NCBI RefSeq assembly: GCF_001813675.1
Contig: NZ_KV813675.1
Location: 315,722 to 379,721, forward strand
DNA from: Streptococcus sp. HMSC078D09
GTDB taxonomy: Bacteria; Bacillota; Bacilli; Lactobacillales; Streptococcaceae
Length of the DNA: 64,000 nucleotides
Direction: 5' to 3'
Shown here: positions 7,270 through 15,987 of the stretch, piece by piece
How the letters are laid out: every line of letters starts with the position of its first letter
Numbering within the stretch: the stretch's first letter is position 1
Notes under the pieces: generated by a model
Told to the model about the DNA's origin: nothing
The model's database searches: none
What the model saw: the letters and a program-made list of their open reading frames with translations, nothing else
Made by a program: the position numbers and the translations under genes

Positions 7270-9930
7270 ATGCAAACAAATAAAGAAAGACTTATTAACG
7301 CTCTTCAAGAACCACTTGAAAGCACCTTTGCCAACTACCAAACCAGTGCCCTTGGTCTAGTTGACGATCAAGTAGAAGAAAACCGCGATGCTTATGGCGA
7401 AAATGTCATCACAAAAGGTCAAGAAGATTCCATGATCAAAAAGATCTACGAATCGATCATCAATCCTTTTACGGTGATTTTGTTGGTCATTGCGCTGGTT
7501 TCCTTCATCACTAATGTCTGGCTAGCAAAACCAGGTGAACAGGATCCAACGACCTCTATCATCATTGTGACCTTGGTCTTGATCTCTGGTGGTATCCGCT
7601 TCATTCAAGAATTGCGGAGCGACAAAGCTGCCAGCAACTTATCACGTATGATTGTCAATACAGCGACCGTTCTTCGTGATGGATCAGAACAAGAAATTCC
7701 GATCGATGAAATCGTCGTAGGAGATGTGATCAAACTAAGTGCCGGCGATATGATTCCAGCAGATGTGGTCTTGATTGATTCCCGTGACTTCTTTGTCCAA
7801 CAATCTGGCCTCACAGGGGAAAGTGATGCTGTTGAAAAGGTTTGTCTCAGAAAAGCCGACAGTCAAAATCTAGATAGTCTCTTGGAAAGTGAAAGCTTGG
7901 CCTTCATGGGAACCAATGTCATCTCCGGACGGGCGACAGCCTTGGTCTTGGTCGTGGGAGATGAAACCATGATGGGAGCTATTGAGCAAACCATCAACAC
8001 TTATGACGAACCAACCTCATTTGAGAGAGAAATGAATACCATCTCTTGGCTCTTGATTCGGCTCATGTTAGTGATGGTGCCCGTTGTCTTTGTGATCAAT
8101 GGCCTCACAGATGGTGACTGGTTAGAAGCGGGTGTCTTTGCCCTCAGCGTTGGGGTTGGTTTGACTCCGGAAATGCTACCGATGATTATTACAGCGAGTC
8201 TCGCTAAGGGCTCCATCATCATGGCCAAGGAAAAAGTCGTTATCAAAAAACTCAATGCCATCCAAGACCTCGGCGCTATCGATATTTTGTGTACTGATAA
8301 GACAGGAACCTTGACCCAAGATGAAATCGTTTTGGAGTATCCGCTTGATATCCATGGCGAGTTGGATCTATCAGTCCTTCGCCGGGCTTACTTGAATTCC
8401 TATTTCCAAACCGGGCTAAAAAATTTGATGGACCGAGCGATTATCAATCGGACCCAGAAAGAAGCCAAGAAACATGAAATTGTTCGCGACCTGGATCAAA
8501 CCTTCCATAAGATTGATGAATTGCCCTTTGATTTTGAACGTCGTCGCATGAGTGTCATTGTCAAAGACGAAGACGGTGTGGTCAGCATGGTGACCAAGGG
8601 TGCCTTGGAAGAAATGCTTTCTGTATCGACTTATGTTGAGTACAAGGGAGAGATTAAACGCCTGACAGATGAAGTTCGTCAAGAGGTCCTCGCTGAAGTT
8701 GCTCAGTTAAATGAACAAGGACTTCGTGTTTTGGGTGTTAGCTACAAAACCGACTTGGACGAAAATGACATCTTTAGTGTTGAAGATGAACGAGACATGA
8801 TCCTAACTGGTTACCTTGCCTTTCTTGATCCACCAAAACCTTCTGCAGCTCCAGCGATCAAAGCTCTTGCAGAATATGGGGTAACCACCAAGATCTTAAC
8901 TGGGGATAATGAAAAGGTCACCCAAGCTGTCTGTGAAAAAGTAGGACTAGATGTCGAGCGGATTCTTTTGGGAAGCGAAATCGATACGATGACAGACCAA
9001 GAGTTAGCACAAGTTGTGGAAACAACAACGGTCTTTGCCAAACTATCACCAGATCAAAAAGCGCGGATCATCCTCTGCCTCAAGAAGAATGGCCACAAGG
9101 TTGGTTACATGGGAGATGGGATCAACGATGCTCCATCTATGAAGGTCTCAGACGTTGGGATCTCCGTGGATACCGCTGTGGATATTGCCAAAGAAACGGC
9201 AGATGTCATCCTTCTGGATAAGGACTTGATGGTCCTTGAAAAAGGTTTGGTTGAAGGCCGCAAGGTCTATGCCAATATGACCAAGTACATCAAGATGACG
9301 GTCTCTTCTAACTTCGGGAACATCTTCTCTCTTCTCTTTGCCAGCATCTTTTTGCCTTTCCTTCCAATGGCGCCCGTTCATTTGATTGTGCTCAATCTTA
9401 TCTATGATCTTTCTTGTATCGCCCTTCCTTTTGACAATGTCGACAAGGAATTTCTCAAGAAACCTCGTATCTGGGAAGCAAACTCTATCATGCGCTTTAT
9501 GGCCTGGATTGGTCCAATTTCATCTGTCTTTGATATTATTACCTACATGCTTCTTTACTTCCTTGTTGTTCCTATGATTTTAGGTCATGGCTACAACCAT
9601 GGAGCAGCAGATGCAGCAGCCTTTATCATGGTATTCCAAACTGGATGGTTTATCGAATCTATGTGGTCTCAAACCATGGTTATTCATATGTTGCGTTCAC
9701 CAAAACTGCCATTTATCCAAAGTCGTCCAGCCTTCTCAGTCGTGGTGACGACCTTAGCAGCAGCCTTCTTTGTAACCTCCCTTCCATATAGTCCTTTGGC
9801 TTCTATCTTGAAGTTGAGCCAACTAAATGGATTGTACTTTGTTCTATTGTTTGCGATTATCGTCCTCTATATGCTGAGTGTGACGGTTGTCAAACGTATC
9901 TATATTAAGAAATACAAAGAATGGTTGTAA
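7270..9930 (+). CDS. mgtA: magnesium-translocating P-type ATPase MgtA
   Basis: An 886-residue P-type ATPase that imports Mg2+ using ATP. It has the phosphorylation site CTDKTGTLTQDE, the actuator motif LTGES, the hinge GDGINDAPS and about ten membrane segments. PEMLPMIITASLAKGS followed by KLNAIQDLGAID before the phosphorylation site is characteristic of the MgtA (P3B) group. I chose the ATG at 7270 because AAGGAG lies six bases upstream; a TTG at 7252 would place the Shine-Dalgarno inside the gene. The M-box upstream supports Mg2+ as substrate. The stop of the 29-codon ORF is 18 bases upstream, so the genes may be translationally linked. Confidence 0.93.
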   Translation: MQTNKERLINALQEPLESTFANYQTSALGLVDDQVEENRDAYGENVITKGQEDSMIKKIYESIINPFTVILLVIALVSFITNVWLAKPGEQDPTTSIIIVTLVLISGGIRFIQELRSDKAASNLSRMIVNTATVLRDGSEQEIPIDEIVVGDVIKLSAGDMIPADVVLIDSRDFFVQQSGLTGESDAVEKVCLRKADSQNLDSLLESESLAFMGTNVISGRATALVLVVGDETMMGAIEQTINTYDEPTSFEREMNTISWLLIRLMLVMVPVVFVINGLTDGDWLEAGVFALSVGVGLTPEMLPMIITASLAKGSIIMAKEKVVIKKLNAIQDLGAIDILCTDKTGTLTQDEIVLEYPLDIHGELDLSVLRRAYLNSYFQTGLKNLMDRAIINRTQKEAKKHEIVRDLDQTFHKIDELPFDFERRRMSVIVKDEDGVVSMVTKGALEEMLSVSTYVEYKGEIKRLTDEVRQEVLAEVAQLNEQGLRVLGVSYKTDLDENDIFSVEDERDMILTGYLAFLDPPKPSAAPAIKALAEYGVTTKILTGDNEKVTQAVCEKVGLDVERILLGSEIDTMTDQELAQVVETTTVFAKLSPDQKARIILCLKKNGHKVGYMGDGINDAPSMKVSDVGISVDTAVDIAKETADVILLDKDLMVLEKGLVEGRKVYANMTKYIKMTVSSNFGNIFSLLFASIFLPFLPMAPVHLIVLNLIYDLSCIALPFDNVDKEFLKKPRIWEANSIMRFMAWIGPISSVFDIITYMLLYFLVVPMILGHGYNHGAADAAAFIMVFQTGWFIESMWSQTMVIHMLRSPKLPFIQSRPAFSVVVTTLAAAFFVTSLPYSPLASILKLSQLNGLYFVLLFAIIVLYMLSVTVVKRIYIKKYKEWL

Positions 9931-9948
9931 TTGATTGATAGAAAGAGT

Positions 9949-9990
9949 GAGTCCGAACTTAAAAAATTAAGTGTAAGGGCTCTCTTTTTT
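9949..9990 (+). terminator. intrinsic terminator after mgtA
   Basis: An imperfect stem, GAGTCC...AACTTAA with TTAAGTG...GGGCTC, followed by a run of eight or more T. Confidence 0.65.
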
Positions 9991-10000
9991 TTGTAAAATT

Positions 10001-10009
10001 TGGTATAAT
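10001..10009 (+). promoter_or_regulatory. extended -10 promoter of upp
   Basis: TGGTATAAT is an extended -10 (TGn-TATAAT). No clear -35 is visible at the right distance. It predicts a leader of about 130 bases before upp. Confidence 0.6.
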
Positions 10010-10025
10010 AAGAAGAATGTAAAGT

Positions 10026-10116
10026 TGGAAATGAAGATTTCCATGTGCTGTGAGTATCAAAGAGGGACTGAAAGAAAGAGTAGAGCTTGACTCCACTTTT
10101 ATCATAGCTCTTTTTT
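10026..10116 (+). promoter_or_regulatory. upp leader with hairpin and terminator-like attenuator
   Basis: The leader holds a 7-bp hairpin TGGAAAT-GAAG-ATTTCCA (10026-10043). It then has AGAGCT (10082-10087) paired with AGCTCT (10106-10111), followed by six T. This looks like a terminator placed before upp, so premature termination is possible. The stretch ATCAAAGAGGGACTGAAAG has a weak resemblance to PyrR-binding loops, too weak to assign. Confidence 0.4.
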
Positions 10117-10149
10117 GAATAATAACAGCTTAGAAAGAAGGATCTCAAA

Positions 10150-10779
10150 ATGGGAAAATTAGAAGTTATTACACATCCACTGATTCAACACAAATTGTCT
10201 ATTCTTCGTCGTACAGATACCTCTACGAAGGCCTTTCGTGAATTGGTAGATGAGATTGCTATGTTGATGGGCTACGAAGTGTTGCGTGAATTGCCTCTTG
10301 AGGATGTTGAAATTGAAACTCCTATTACCAAAACCGTTCAAAAACAAATCGCAGGGAAGAAATTGGCTATTGTCCCAATTCTTCGTGCAGGGATTGGGAT
10401 GGTTGATGGTCTCTTGAGTTTGGTACCAGCTGCTAAGGTTGGCCATATCGGAATGTACCGTGATGAAGAAACTTTGAAACCAGTTGAATACTTGGTGAAA
10501 TTGCCAGAAGATATTGATCAACGCCGTATCTTTGTAGTAGACCCGATGCTTGCTACGGGTGGATCCGCTATTCTAGCTATTGATTCCTTGAAAAAACGTG
10601 GCGCTAGCCATATCAAGTTTGTCTGCTTGGTATCAGCGCCAGAAGGAGTTAAAGCTCTTCAAGAAGCTCACCCAGATGTTGATATCTTTACAGCAGCCCT
10701 CGATGATCATTTGAATGAACATGGCTATATTGTGCCTGGTCTTGGGGATGCAGGCGACCGTTTATTCGGTACCAAATAA
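10150..10779 (+). CDS. upp: uracil phosphoribosyltransferase
   Basis: This 209-residue enzyme makes UMP from uracil and PRPP in pyrimidine salvage. The PRPP-binding loop is [13 protein letters not shown], and the C-terminal uracil-binding segment includes [18 protein letters not shown]. Length and both motifs are standard for Upp. The ATG has AGAAAGAAGGATCTC before it. It sits upstream of clpP, as in other streptococci, but clpP has its own CtsR-controlled promoter. Confidence 0.96.
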   Translation: MGKLEVITHPLIQHKLSILRRTDTSTKAFRELVDEIAMLMGYEVLRELPLEDVEIETPITKTVQKQIAGKKLAIVPILRAGIGMVDGLLSLVPAAKVGHIGMYRDEETLKPVEYLVKLPEDIDQRRIFVVDPMLATGGSAILAIDSLKKRGASHIKFVCLVSAPEGVKALQEAHPDVDIFTAALDDHLNEHGYIVPGLGDAGDRLFGTK

Positions 10780-10815
10780 GAAACCATTCATGATTCGTCC
10801 GAAAGGTGCTTAAGA

Positions 10816-10845
10816 TTTGACCTTTTTTGACCATTGGTTTATAAT
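10816..10845 (+). promoter_or_regulatory. CtsR operator over the clpP promoter
   Basis: Two TTTGACC heptads (10816-10822 and 10826-10832), separated by TTT, form a perfect CtsR direct repeat. The first contains the -35 box TTGACC (10817-10822), 17 bases from TATAAT (10840-10845). CtsR bound here would block RNA polymerase, so clpP should be heat- and stress-inducible. Confidence 0.88.
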
Positions 10846-10863
10846 AGCACATATACTTTGAAC

Positions 10864-10878
10864 CTCACGAATCGTGAG
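10864..10878 (+). other. 6-bp hairpin in the clpP 5' leader
   Basis: CTCACG-AAT-CGTGAG lies between the promoter and the clpP ribosome binding site. It is not a CIRCE element. It may stabilise the mRNA; the role is unknown. Confidence 0.5.
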
Positions 10879-10907
10879 AATGAATGGATACTAAAGGAGA
10901 AGAATAG

Positions 10908-11498
10908 ATGATTCCAGTAGTTATTGAACAAACCAGTCGTGGAGAACGTTCTTACGATATTTATTCCCGTCTGTTGAAAGATCGAATTATCATGGTAACA
11001 GGACCAGTTGAGGACCAAATGGCTAACTCCATTATCGCTCAATTGCTCTTCTTGGATGCCCAAGATAATACAAAAGATATCTATATGTATATCAATACCC
11101 CAGGTGGCTCTGTCTCTGCAGGTCTTGCCATTGTAGATACTATGAACTTTATCAAGTCAGATGTCCAAACCATTGTCATGGGGATGGCAGCATCTATGGG
11201 AACTATTATCGCTTCAAGCGGTGCGAAGGGCAAACGCTTCATGTTGCCAAACGCCGAGTACATGATTCACCAACCAATGGGTGGTACTGGTGGTGGTACC
11301 CAACAAACCGATATGGCGATTGCAGCAGAACACTTGCTCAAAACACGGAATAACTTGGAAAAAATCCTTGCGGAAAATTCAGGTCAATCGATCGAAAAAG
11401 TGCATGCTGATGCGGAACGTGACAATTGGATGAGCGCGCAAGAAACACTTGAATATGGCTTTATTGATGAAATCATGGCCAATAATAAATTGGACTAA
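10908..11498 (+). CDS. clpP: ATP-dependent Clp protease proteolytic subunit
   Basis: A 196-residue serine protease that forms the tetradecameric barrel working with ClpC, ClpE or ClpX. The catalytic Ser is in GMAASMGT and the His in [13 protein letters not shown]; the Asp lies in the DAERDNWMS region. AAAGGAG precedes the ATG. The CtsR box upstream places it in the class III heat-shock regulon. A family A repeat begins about 25 bases after the stop and probably forms the transcript end. Confidence 0.96.
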   Translation: MIPVVIEQTSRGERSYDIYSRLLKDRIIMVTGPVEDQMANSIIAQLLFLDAQDNTKDIYMYINTPGGSVSAGLAIVDTMNFIKSDVQTIVMGMAASMGTIIASSGAKGKRFMLPNAEYMIHQPMGGTGGGTQQTDMAIAAEHLLKTRNNLEKILAENSGQSIEKVHADAERDNWMSAQETLEYGFIDEIMANNKLD

Positions 11499-11522
11499 AC
11501 CATCCTATGGGAAGGTCCGTCA

Positions 11523-11704
11523 AGAGGCTGGGACAAAAGTCCTAGCCTCTTAATTGATTTTTGGATTGTCGAGCAAGACGCAGTGGTTGAGTAGGCTCTA
11601 CTACGCTGATTTCATCAGCTTTTACAGCCCTACTCAACTGTGCGGAGGTGGGACGACGAAATCGAATTCTAACGAATGACCGATTTCTGTCTCACTCTCT
11701 TTTT
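11523..11704 (+). repeat. dispersed repeat family A, copy 2
   Basis: Near-identical to 4322-4500, with a few substitutions and a small indel in the first loop. The first stem is AGAGGCTGGGAC/GTCCTAGCCTCT, one wobble pair better than in copy 1. Like copy 1 it lies just 3' of a gene (clpP) in the same orientation. Confidence 0.88.
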
Positions 11705-11776
11705 GGCTCTCATAAAAGAGTAGTTCTTTTTCTTGAAATTTGATATACTAGTAACAGAACGAGAAAGGGATTGACC

Positions 11777-12055
11777 ATGTTTGAGAAACAAGAAAGAACA
11801 GGCTTGATTGTTAAATTATATTACAATCGAGACGGGAAAAAATTACAATCTGTAGGAGATGTCTTGTACCATTCCAAGAAATGCCGTTATGTCCAATTGT
11901 ATGTGGACAGTGACAAGGCCGATCAAGTCATGGAAGACTTAAAGAAAGAACGTTATGTCAAAAAGGTCTTGCCTTGCCATCTCAAAGATTTAGATACAGA
12001 TTTTGTGGGGAGTTTACAACGATTGGAGACCCCATCTGTGGTCACAGAAGTTTAG
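11777..12055 (+). CDS. ylbG: YlbG family protein (UPF0298, DUF2129)
   Basis: A 92-residue cytoplasmic protein opening MFEKQERTGLIVKLYYNRD, recognisable as YlbG. The family is conserved in Firmicutes and its function is unknown to me. I chose the ATG at 11777, with GAAAGGG upstream, over a TTG two codons earlier. It lies between clpP and the liv operon as in pneumococcus. A terminator follows the gene. Confidence 0.85.
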   Translation: MFEKQERTGLIVKLYYNRDGKKLQSVGDVLYHSKKCRYVQLYVDSDKADQVMEDLKKERYVKKVLPCHLKDLDTDFVGSLQRLETPSVVTEV

Positions 12056-12059
12056 AAAA

Positions 12060-12089
12060 CGCAATCATTTGATGGATTGCGCTTTTTTT
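12060..12089 (+). terminator. intrinsic terminator after ylbG
   Basis: CGCAATC (12060-12066) pairs with GATTGCG (12075-12081), followed by a T-run. Confidence 0.85.
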
Positions 12090-12090
12090 A

Positions 12091-12119
12091 TTGACAATTG
12101 TCAGATAATTCGGTATATT
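12091..12119 (+). promoter_or_regulatory. livJ promoter
   Basis: TTGACA (12091-12096), 17 bases, TATATT (12114-12119). A 12-base palindrome TGACAATTGTCA overlaps the -35. Confidence 0.8.
12096..12110. promoter_or_regulatory. CodY-like box in the liv promoter
   Basis: AATTGTCAGATAATT matches the CodY consensus AATTTTCWGAAAATT at 13 of 15 positions and fills the spacer between -35 and -10. CodY senses branched-chain amino acids, and the operon imports them, so repression in rich medium is expected. Confidence 0.65.
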
Positions 12120-12163
12120 CTTAATGTATTTATTTTAAGATTCATTTAAGGAGATCATTACAA

Positions 12164-13321
12164 ATGAAGAAAAAATTTGCTCTTTCATTTTTAACCATTG
12201 CAAGTGTCGCTCTTCTTGCTGCTTGTGGTGAAGTTTCTACTTCAGGTTCAAACACAACTGGTAACGAAATCGGCAAAGAACTAAAAGTCGGTTTTAACTT
12301 TGAAAAAACTGGTGAAGTAGCAGCCTACGGTAGCGCTGAACAAAAAGGTGCTCAATTGGCCGTTGATGAAATCAACGCTAAGGGTGGAGCTGACGGTAAG
12401 AAGATCGTTGTCACAGATAAAGATAACAAATCTGAAACAGCTGAAGCAGCTACAGTCACTACAAACCTTGTCACTCAATCAAAAGTGAACGCACTTGTAG
12501 GACCTGCGACTTCAGGTGCTACTGCAGCAGCCGTTGCCAATGCTGGTAAAGCAGGTGTTCCATTGGTAACACCATCTGCAACTCAAGATGATTTGACAAA
12601 AGGTCAAGATTACCTCTTCCGTGCTACCTTCATCGATAGCTTCCAAGGAAAAATCATTGCCAAATACACAACTGATAACTTGAAAGCGAAGAAAGTCGTT
12701 CTTTACTACGATAACTCATCTGACTATGCGAAAGGGATTGCTGAAGCCTTCAAGAAATCTTACAAAGGTGAAATCGTAGCAACAGAAACATTCCAATCTA
12801 AGGATACAGACTTCCAAGCTGCTCTTACAAAAATCAAAGATAAAGACTTCGATGCGATTGTTCTTCCAGGTTACTACACAGAAACTGGTAAGATCGTAAA
12901 CCAAGCGCGTGGTATGGGAATCAAACAACCAATCATTGGTGGGGATGGATTTAGCGATGCTAAGTTCGTTGAACAAGCAACACCTGCTGCAGCTACAGAT
13001 ATCTACTACGTAGCTGGATTCTCTACTGAAGGTGAAATGACTGATAAAGCCAAGAAATTCGTAGAAGCATACAAAGCGAAATACAATGAAGAACCTTCAA
13101 TGTTCGCAGCTTTGGCTTATGATTCAGTTTACATGGTTGCAGAAGCATCTAAAGGTGCTAAGAACTCTGTCGAATTGAAAGATAACCTTGCGAAGTTGAA
13201 AGACTTGGAAGGTGTGACTGGTACAATGTCAATTGACAAGAACCACAACCCGGTTAAATCAGCTCTTATGATTGGCTTGAAAGATGGTAAAGTCAAATCT
13301 GTTGAGTCTGTTAAACCATAA
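12164..13321 (+). CDS. livJ: branched-chain amino acid ABC transporter substrate-binding lipoprotein LivJ
   Basis: A 385-residue lipoprotein that captures Leu, Ile or Val outside the membrane. The signal peptide has a lipobox LLAACG, with Cys at about residue 21 as the lipidated residue. The rest matches the type I periplasmic-binding fold (VGFNFEKTGEVAAYGSAEQKGA, then GPATSGATAAAV). It is the first gene of a five-gene operon. A weak terminator separates it from livH, which usually leaves more binding protein than permease. The promoter carries a CodY-like box. Confidence 0.95.
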   Translation: MKKKFALSFLTIASVALLAACGEVSTSGSNTTGNEIGKELKVGFNFEKTGEVAAYGSAEQKGAQLAVDEINAKGGADGKKIVVTDKDNKSETAEAATVTTNLVTQSKVNALVGPATSGATAAAVANAGKAGVPLVTPSATQDDLTKGQDYLFRATFIDSFQGKIIAKYTTDNLKAKKVVLYYDNSSDYAKGIAEAFKKSYKGEIVATETFQSKDTDFQAALTKIKDKDFDAIVLPGYYTETGKIVNQARGMGIKQPIIGGDGFSDAKFVEQATPAAATDIYYVAGFSTEGEMTDKAKKFVEAYKAKYNEEPSMFAALAYDSVYMVAEASKGAKNSVELKDNLAKLKDLEGVTGTMSIDKNHNPVKSALMIGLKDGKVKSVESVKP

Positions 13322-13343
13322 TTATCATTTGTTGTTTGTACAA

Positions 13344-13382
13344 GAGGCTGGGAGAATGAAAATTCCTGGCCTCGCTCTTTAT
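13344..13382 (+). terminator. partial terminator between livJ and livH
   Basis: GAGGCTGGGA (13344-13353) pairs, with one wobble, with TCCTGGCCTC (13364-13373). The T-tract is short, so partial readthrough to livH is likely. Its sequence resembles the first hairpin of repeat family A. Confidence 0.6.
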
Positions 13383-13402
13383 TGTTAGAAAGGATGGTTC
13401 AA

Positions 13403-14272
13403 ATGCTCCAGCAATTAGTGAACGGTCTAATCTTGGGAAGTGTCTATGCACTCTTGGCCCTTGGTTATACCATGGTGTATGGAATTATCAAATTGATCAA
13501 CTTTGCCCATGGGGATATCTACATGGTAGGTGCCTTTATGGGATATTTCTTATTGAACTCATGGAAAGTGAACTTCTTTGTAGCCTTGCTCCTAGCCATG
13601 GTTGGGACAGCTATTTTAGGGGTTGTAATTGAATACCTGGCTTATCGTCCGCTTCGTCATTCGACTCGGATTGCAGCCTTGATCACAGCCATCGGGGTTT
13701 CCTTCTTGCTCGAATATGGGATGGTCTTCTTCGTCGGTGCCAATACCCGTTCCTTCCCGCAAGTGATTAAAACGGTTCGTTACAACTTCGGTCCTATTTC
13801 AATCTCCAATATTCAGTTGATGATCTTGGGAGTGTCTGTTTTCTTGATGGTCGCTCTTCAATTTATTATTCAAAAGACAAAGATGGGGAAAGCCATGCGG
13901 GCTGTATCTGTCGATAGTGATGCCGCTCAATTGATGGGGATTAACGTAAACCGTACGATCAGCTTTACCTTTGCTTTGGGATCAGCCTTGGCAGGTGCTG
14001 GTGGTGTCTTGATTGGTTTGTATTACAACTCGATCGAGCCTTTGATGGGGATGACACCAGGGATCAAAGCCTTTGTCGCAGCCGTTCTTGGAGGAATCGG
14101 AATCATTCCAGGTGCTGCCCTAGGTGGATTTGTGATCGGTTTGTTGGAAACCTTCGCTACAGCGATCGGTCTTTCAGACTTCCGTGATGCCATTGTGTAT
14201 GCCATCTTGATTGTGATCTTGCTCATCCGTCCAGCAGGTATCCTCGGTAAAAATGTGAAAGAGAAGGTGTAA
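13403..14272 (+). CDS. livH: branched-chain amino acid ABC transporter permease LivH
   Basis: A 289-residue inner membrane permease with about eight hydrophobic segments. It has the LivH opening QQLVNGLILGSVYALLALGY and the loop INFAHGDIYMVGA. I chose the ATG at 13403 because AGAAAGG lies nine bases upstream and homologues start MLQQLVNG. The ATG at 13394 directly abuts the Shine-Dalgarno, and the TTG at 13382 precedes it. The gene is followed by livM after three bases. Confidence 0.94.
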   Translation: MLQQLVNGLILGSVYALLALGYTMVYGIIKLINFAHGDIYMVGAFMGYFLLNSWKVNFFVALLLAMVGTAILGVVIEYLAYRPLRHSTRIAALITAIGVSFLLEYGMVFFVGANTRSFPQVIKTVRYNFGPISISNIQLMILGVSVFLMVALQFIIQKTKMGKAMRAVSVDSDAAQLMGINVNRTISFTFALGSALAGAGGVLIGLYYNSIEPLMGMTPGIKAFVAAVLGGIGIIPGAALGGFVIGLLETFATAIGLSDFRDAIVYAILIVILLIRPAGILGKNVKEKV

Positions 14273-14275
14273 GCC

Positions 14276-15223
14276 ATGAAACAAAATTTAAAAGTGAATT
14301 TAGTCTGGCTTGGTCTTTTGGTCGCAGGTTTTGCCTTGATCCAAGTCTTGGTTGCAGCGGGTGTGCTCAACCTCTTCTATATCCAAATTTTAGAACAAAT
14401 CGGAATTAATATTATCCTTGCAGTTGGCTTGAACCTCATTGTTGGTTTCTCAGGTCAATTCTCACTTGGGCATGCCGGATTTATGGCGATTGGTGCCTAC
14501 TCTGCAGCTATTCTCGGTTCTAAATCACCAACCTATGGGGCTTTCTTTGGTGCGATGGTTTTAGGGGCTTTGATTGCTGGTGTCGTTGCCTTGATCGTTG
14601 GGGTTCCAACCCTTCGTTTGAAAGGGGACTACCTCGCTATTGCGACACTTGGGGTTTCTGAAATCATTCGGATCTTGATCGTCAATGGTGGTACTCTAAC
14701 AAATGGTGCTGCTGGGATCCTTGGTTTGCCAGCCTTTACAACTTGGCAATTGGTTTACCTCTTTGTTGTCATTACAACGATCTTTACGATTAACTTCTTA
14801 CGCAGTCCAATTGGACGCTCTACCCTTTCTGTTCGTGAAGATGAAATCGCAGCAGAATCTGTTGGGATCAATACGACCAAAGTCAAAGTCATCGCCTTTG
14901 TATTTGGTGCGATCACAGCGGCGATTGCTGGATCTCTCCAAGCTGGCTTTATCGGCTCTGTTGTTCCTAAAGATTACTCTTTCACCAATACCATTAATGT
15001 CTTGATCATTGTCGTATTTGGTGGTTTGGGATCAATGTCAGGAACAGTTGTGGCAGCCATCGTCTTGGGTATCTTGAATATGGTGCTTCAAGACTTCTCA
15101 AGTGTACGTATGATCATTTACTCATTGGCTTTGATTCTCGTGATGATCTTCCGTCCAGGTGGTCTTCTTGGAACATGGGAATTCAGCTTGAAAAAACTAC
15201 TCTCAAAAAAGGAGGCTAACTAA
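14276..15223 (+). CDS. livM: branched-chain amino acid ABC transporter permease LivM
   Basis: A 315-residue membrane permease that pairs with LivH. It has GLNLIVGFSGQFSLGHAGFM and the cytoplasmic coupling loop SVREDEIAAESVGIN, both typical of LivM. About nine to ten hydrophobic segments are visible. Its TAA stop shares one base with the livG ATG (TAATG), a coupled arrangement. Confidence 0.94.
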   Translation: MKQNLKVNLVWLGLLVAGFALIQVLVAAGVLNLFYIQILEQIGINIILAVGLNLIVGFSGQFSLGHAGFMAIGAYSAAILGSKSPTYGAFFGAMVLGALIAGVVALIVGVPTLRLKGDYLAIATLGVSEIIRILIVNGGTLTNGAAGILGLPAFTTWQLVYLFVVITTIFTINFLRSPIGRSTLSVREDEIAAESVGINTTKVKVIAFVFGAITAAIAGSLQAGFIGSVVPKDYSFTNTINVLIIVVFGGLGSMSGTVVAAIVLGILNMVLQDFSSVRMIIYSLALILVMIFRPGGLLGTWEFSLKKLLSKKEAN

Positions 15224-15987
15224 TGGCACTTCTTGAAGTAAAAAATTTAACAAAAAACTTTGGTGGTTTGACAGCCGTTGGGGATGTGACCATGGAACTT
15301 AATGAAGGGGAATTGGTTGGTTTGATCGGACCCAACGGTGCCGGGAAAACAACCCTCTTCAACCTCCTAACAGGGGTATATGAACCAAGTGAAGGGACCA
15401 TTACCTTAGATGGTCAGCTGCTAAATGGAAAAGCACCCTATAAAATCGCTGCTGGTGGTCTGGGACGAACTTTCCAAAATATTCGTCTCTTTAAAGATTT
15501 GAGCGTTTTGGACAATGTCTTGATTGCCTTTGCCAATCACCACAAACCACATGTCTTTGCGAGTCTTTTCCGCTTGCCAAGCTATTACAAGAATGAAGAA
15601 GCTTTGAAAGCGAAAGCCCTTGAATTGTTAGCGATTTTTGGTCTGGAAAAAGAAGCAGATACCTTGGCCAAAAACTTAGCTTACGGACAACAACGTCACT
15701 TGGAGATCGTTCGTGCCCTTGCTACAGAGCCAAAAATCCTCTTCTTGGATGAACCTGCTGCAGGGATGAACCCTCAAGAAACAGCAGAATTGACCCAATT
15801 GATCCGTCGCATTCAAAAAGAATTTAATATTACGATTATGCTGATCGAGCACGATATGAGCTTGGTCATGGAAGTAACAGAACGGATTTATGTATTGGAA
15901 TATGGTCGCTTGATTGCCCATGGTACGCCAGATGAAATCAAGACCAACAAACGCGTAATCGAAGCCTATCTAGGAGGTGAAGCCTAA
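15223..15987 (+). CDS. livG: branched-chain amino acid ABC transporter ATPase LivG
   Basis: A 254-residue ABC ATPase. The Walker A motif is GPNGAGKTT, the signature is the divergent LAYGQQRHLEI that is normal for LivG, and Walker B is ILFLDEPAAGMNP. It forms the ATPase pair with LivF. AAAAAAGGAGG precedes the start. The stop overlaps the livF start by one base. Confidence 0.95.
   Translation: MALLEVKNLTKNFGGLTAVGDVTMELNEGELVGLIGPNGAGKTTLFNLLTGVYEPSEGTITLDGQLLNGKAPYKIAAGGLGRTFQNIRLFKDLSVLDNVLIAFANHHKPHVFASLFRLPSYYKNEEALKAKALELLAIFGLEKEADTLAKNLAYGQQRHLEIVRALATEPKILFLDEPAAGMNPQETAELTQLIRRIQKEFNITIMLIEHDMSLVMEVTERIYVLEYGRLIAHGTPDEIKTNKRVIEAYLGGEA

Noticed and set aside
7252..7270. TTG at 7252 as the mgtA start
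   Set aside because: It would place the Shine-Dalgarno AAGGAG inside the coding sequence; the ATG at 7270 has normal spacing.
10050..10075. PyrR binding loop in the upp leader
   Set aside because: ATCAAAGAGGGACTGAAAG resembles the binding loop only loosely and the required upper stem has mismatches.
12281..12976. Antisense open frames within livJ and other long genes
   Set aside because: They lack ribosome binding sites and recognisable domains and arise from codon bias of the sense gene.
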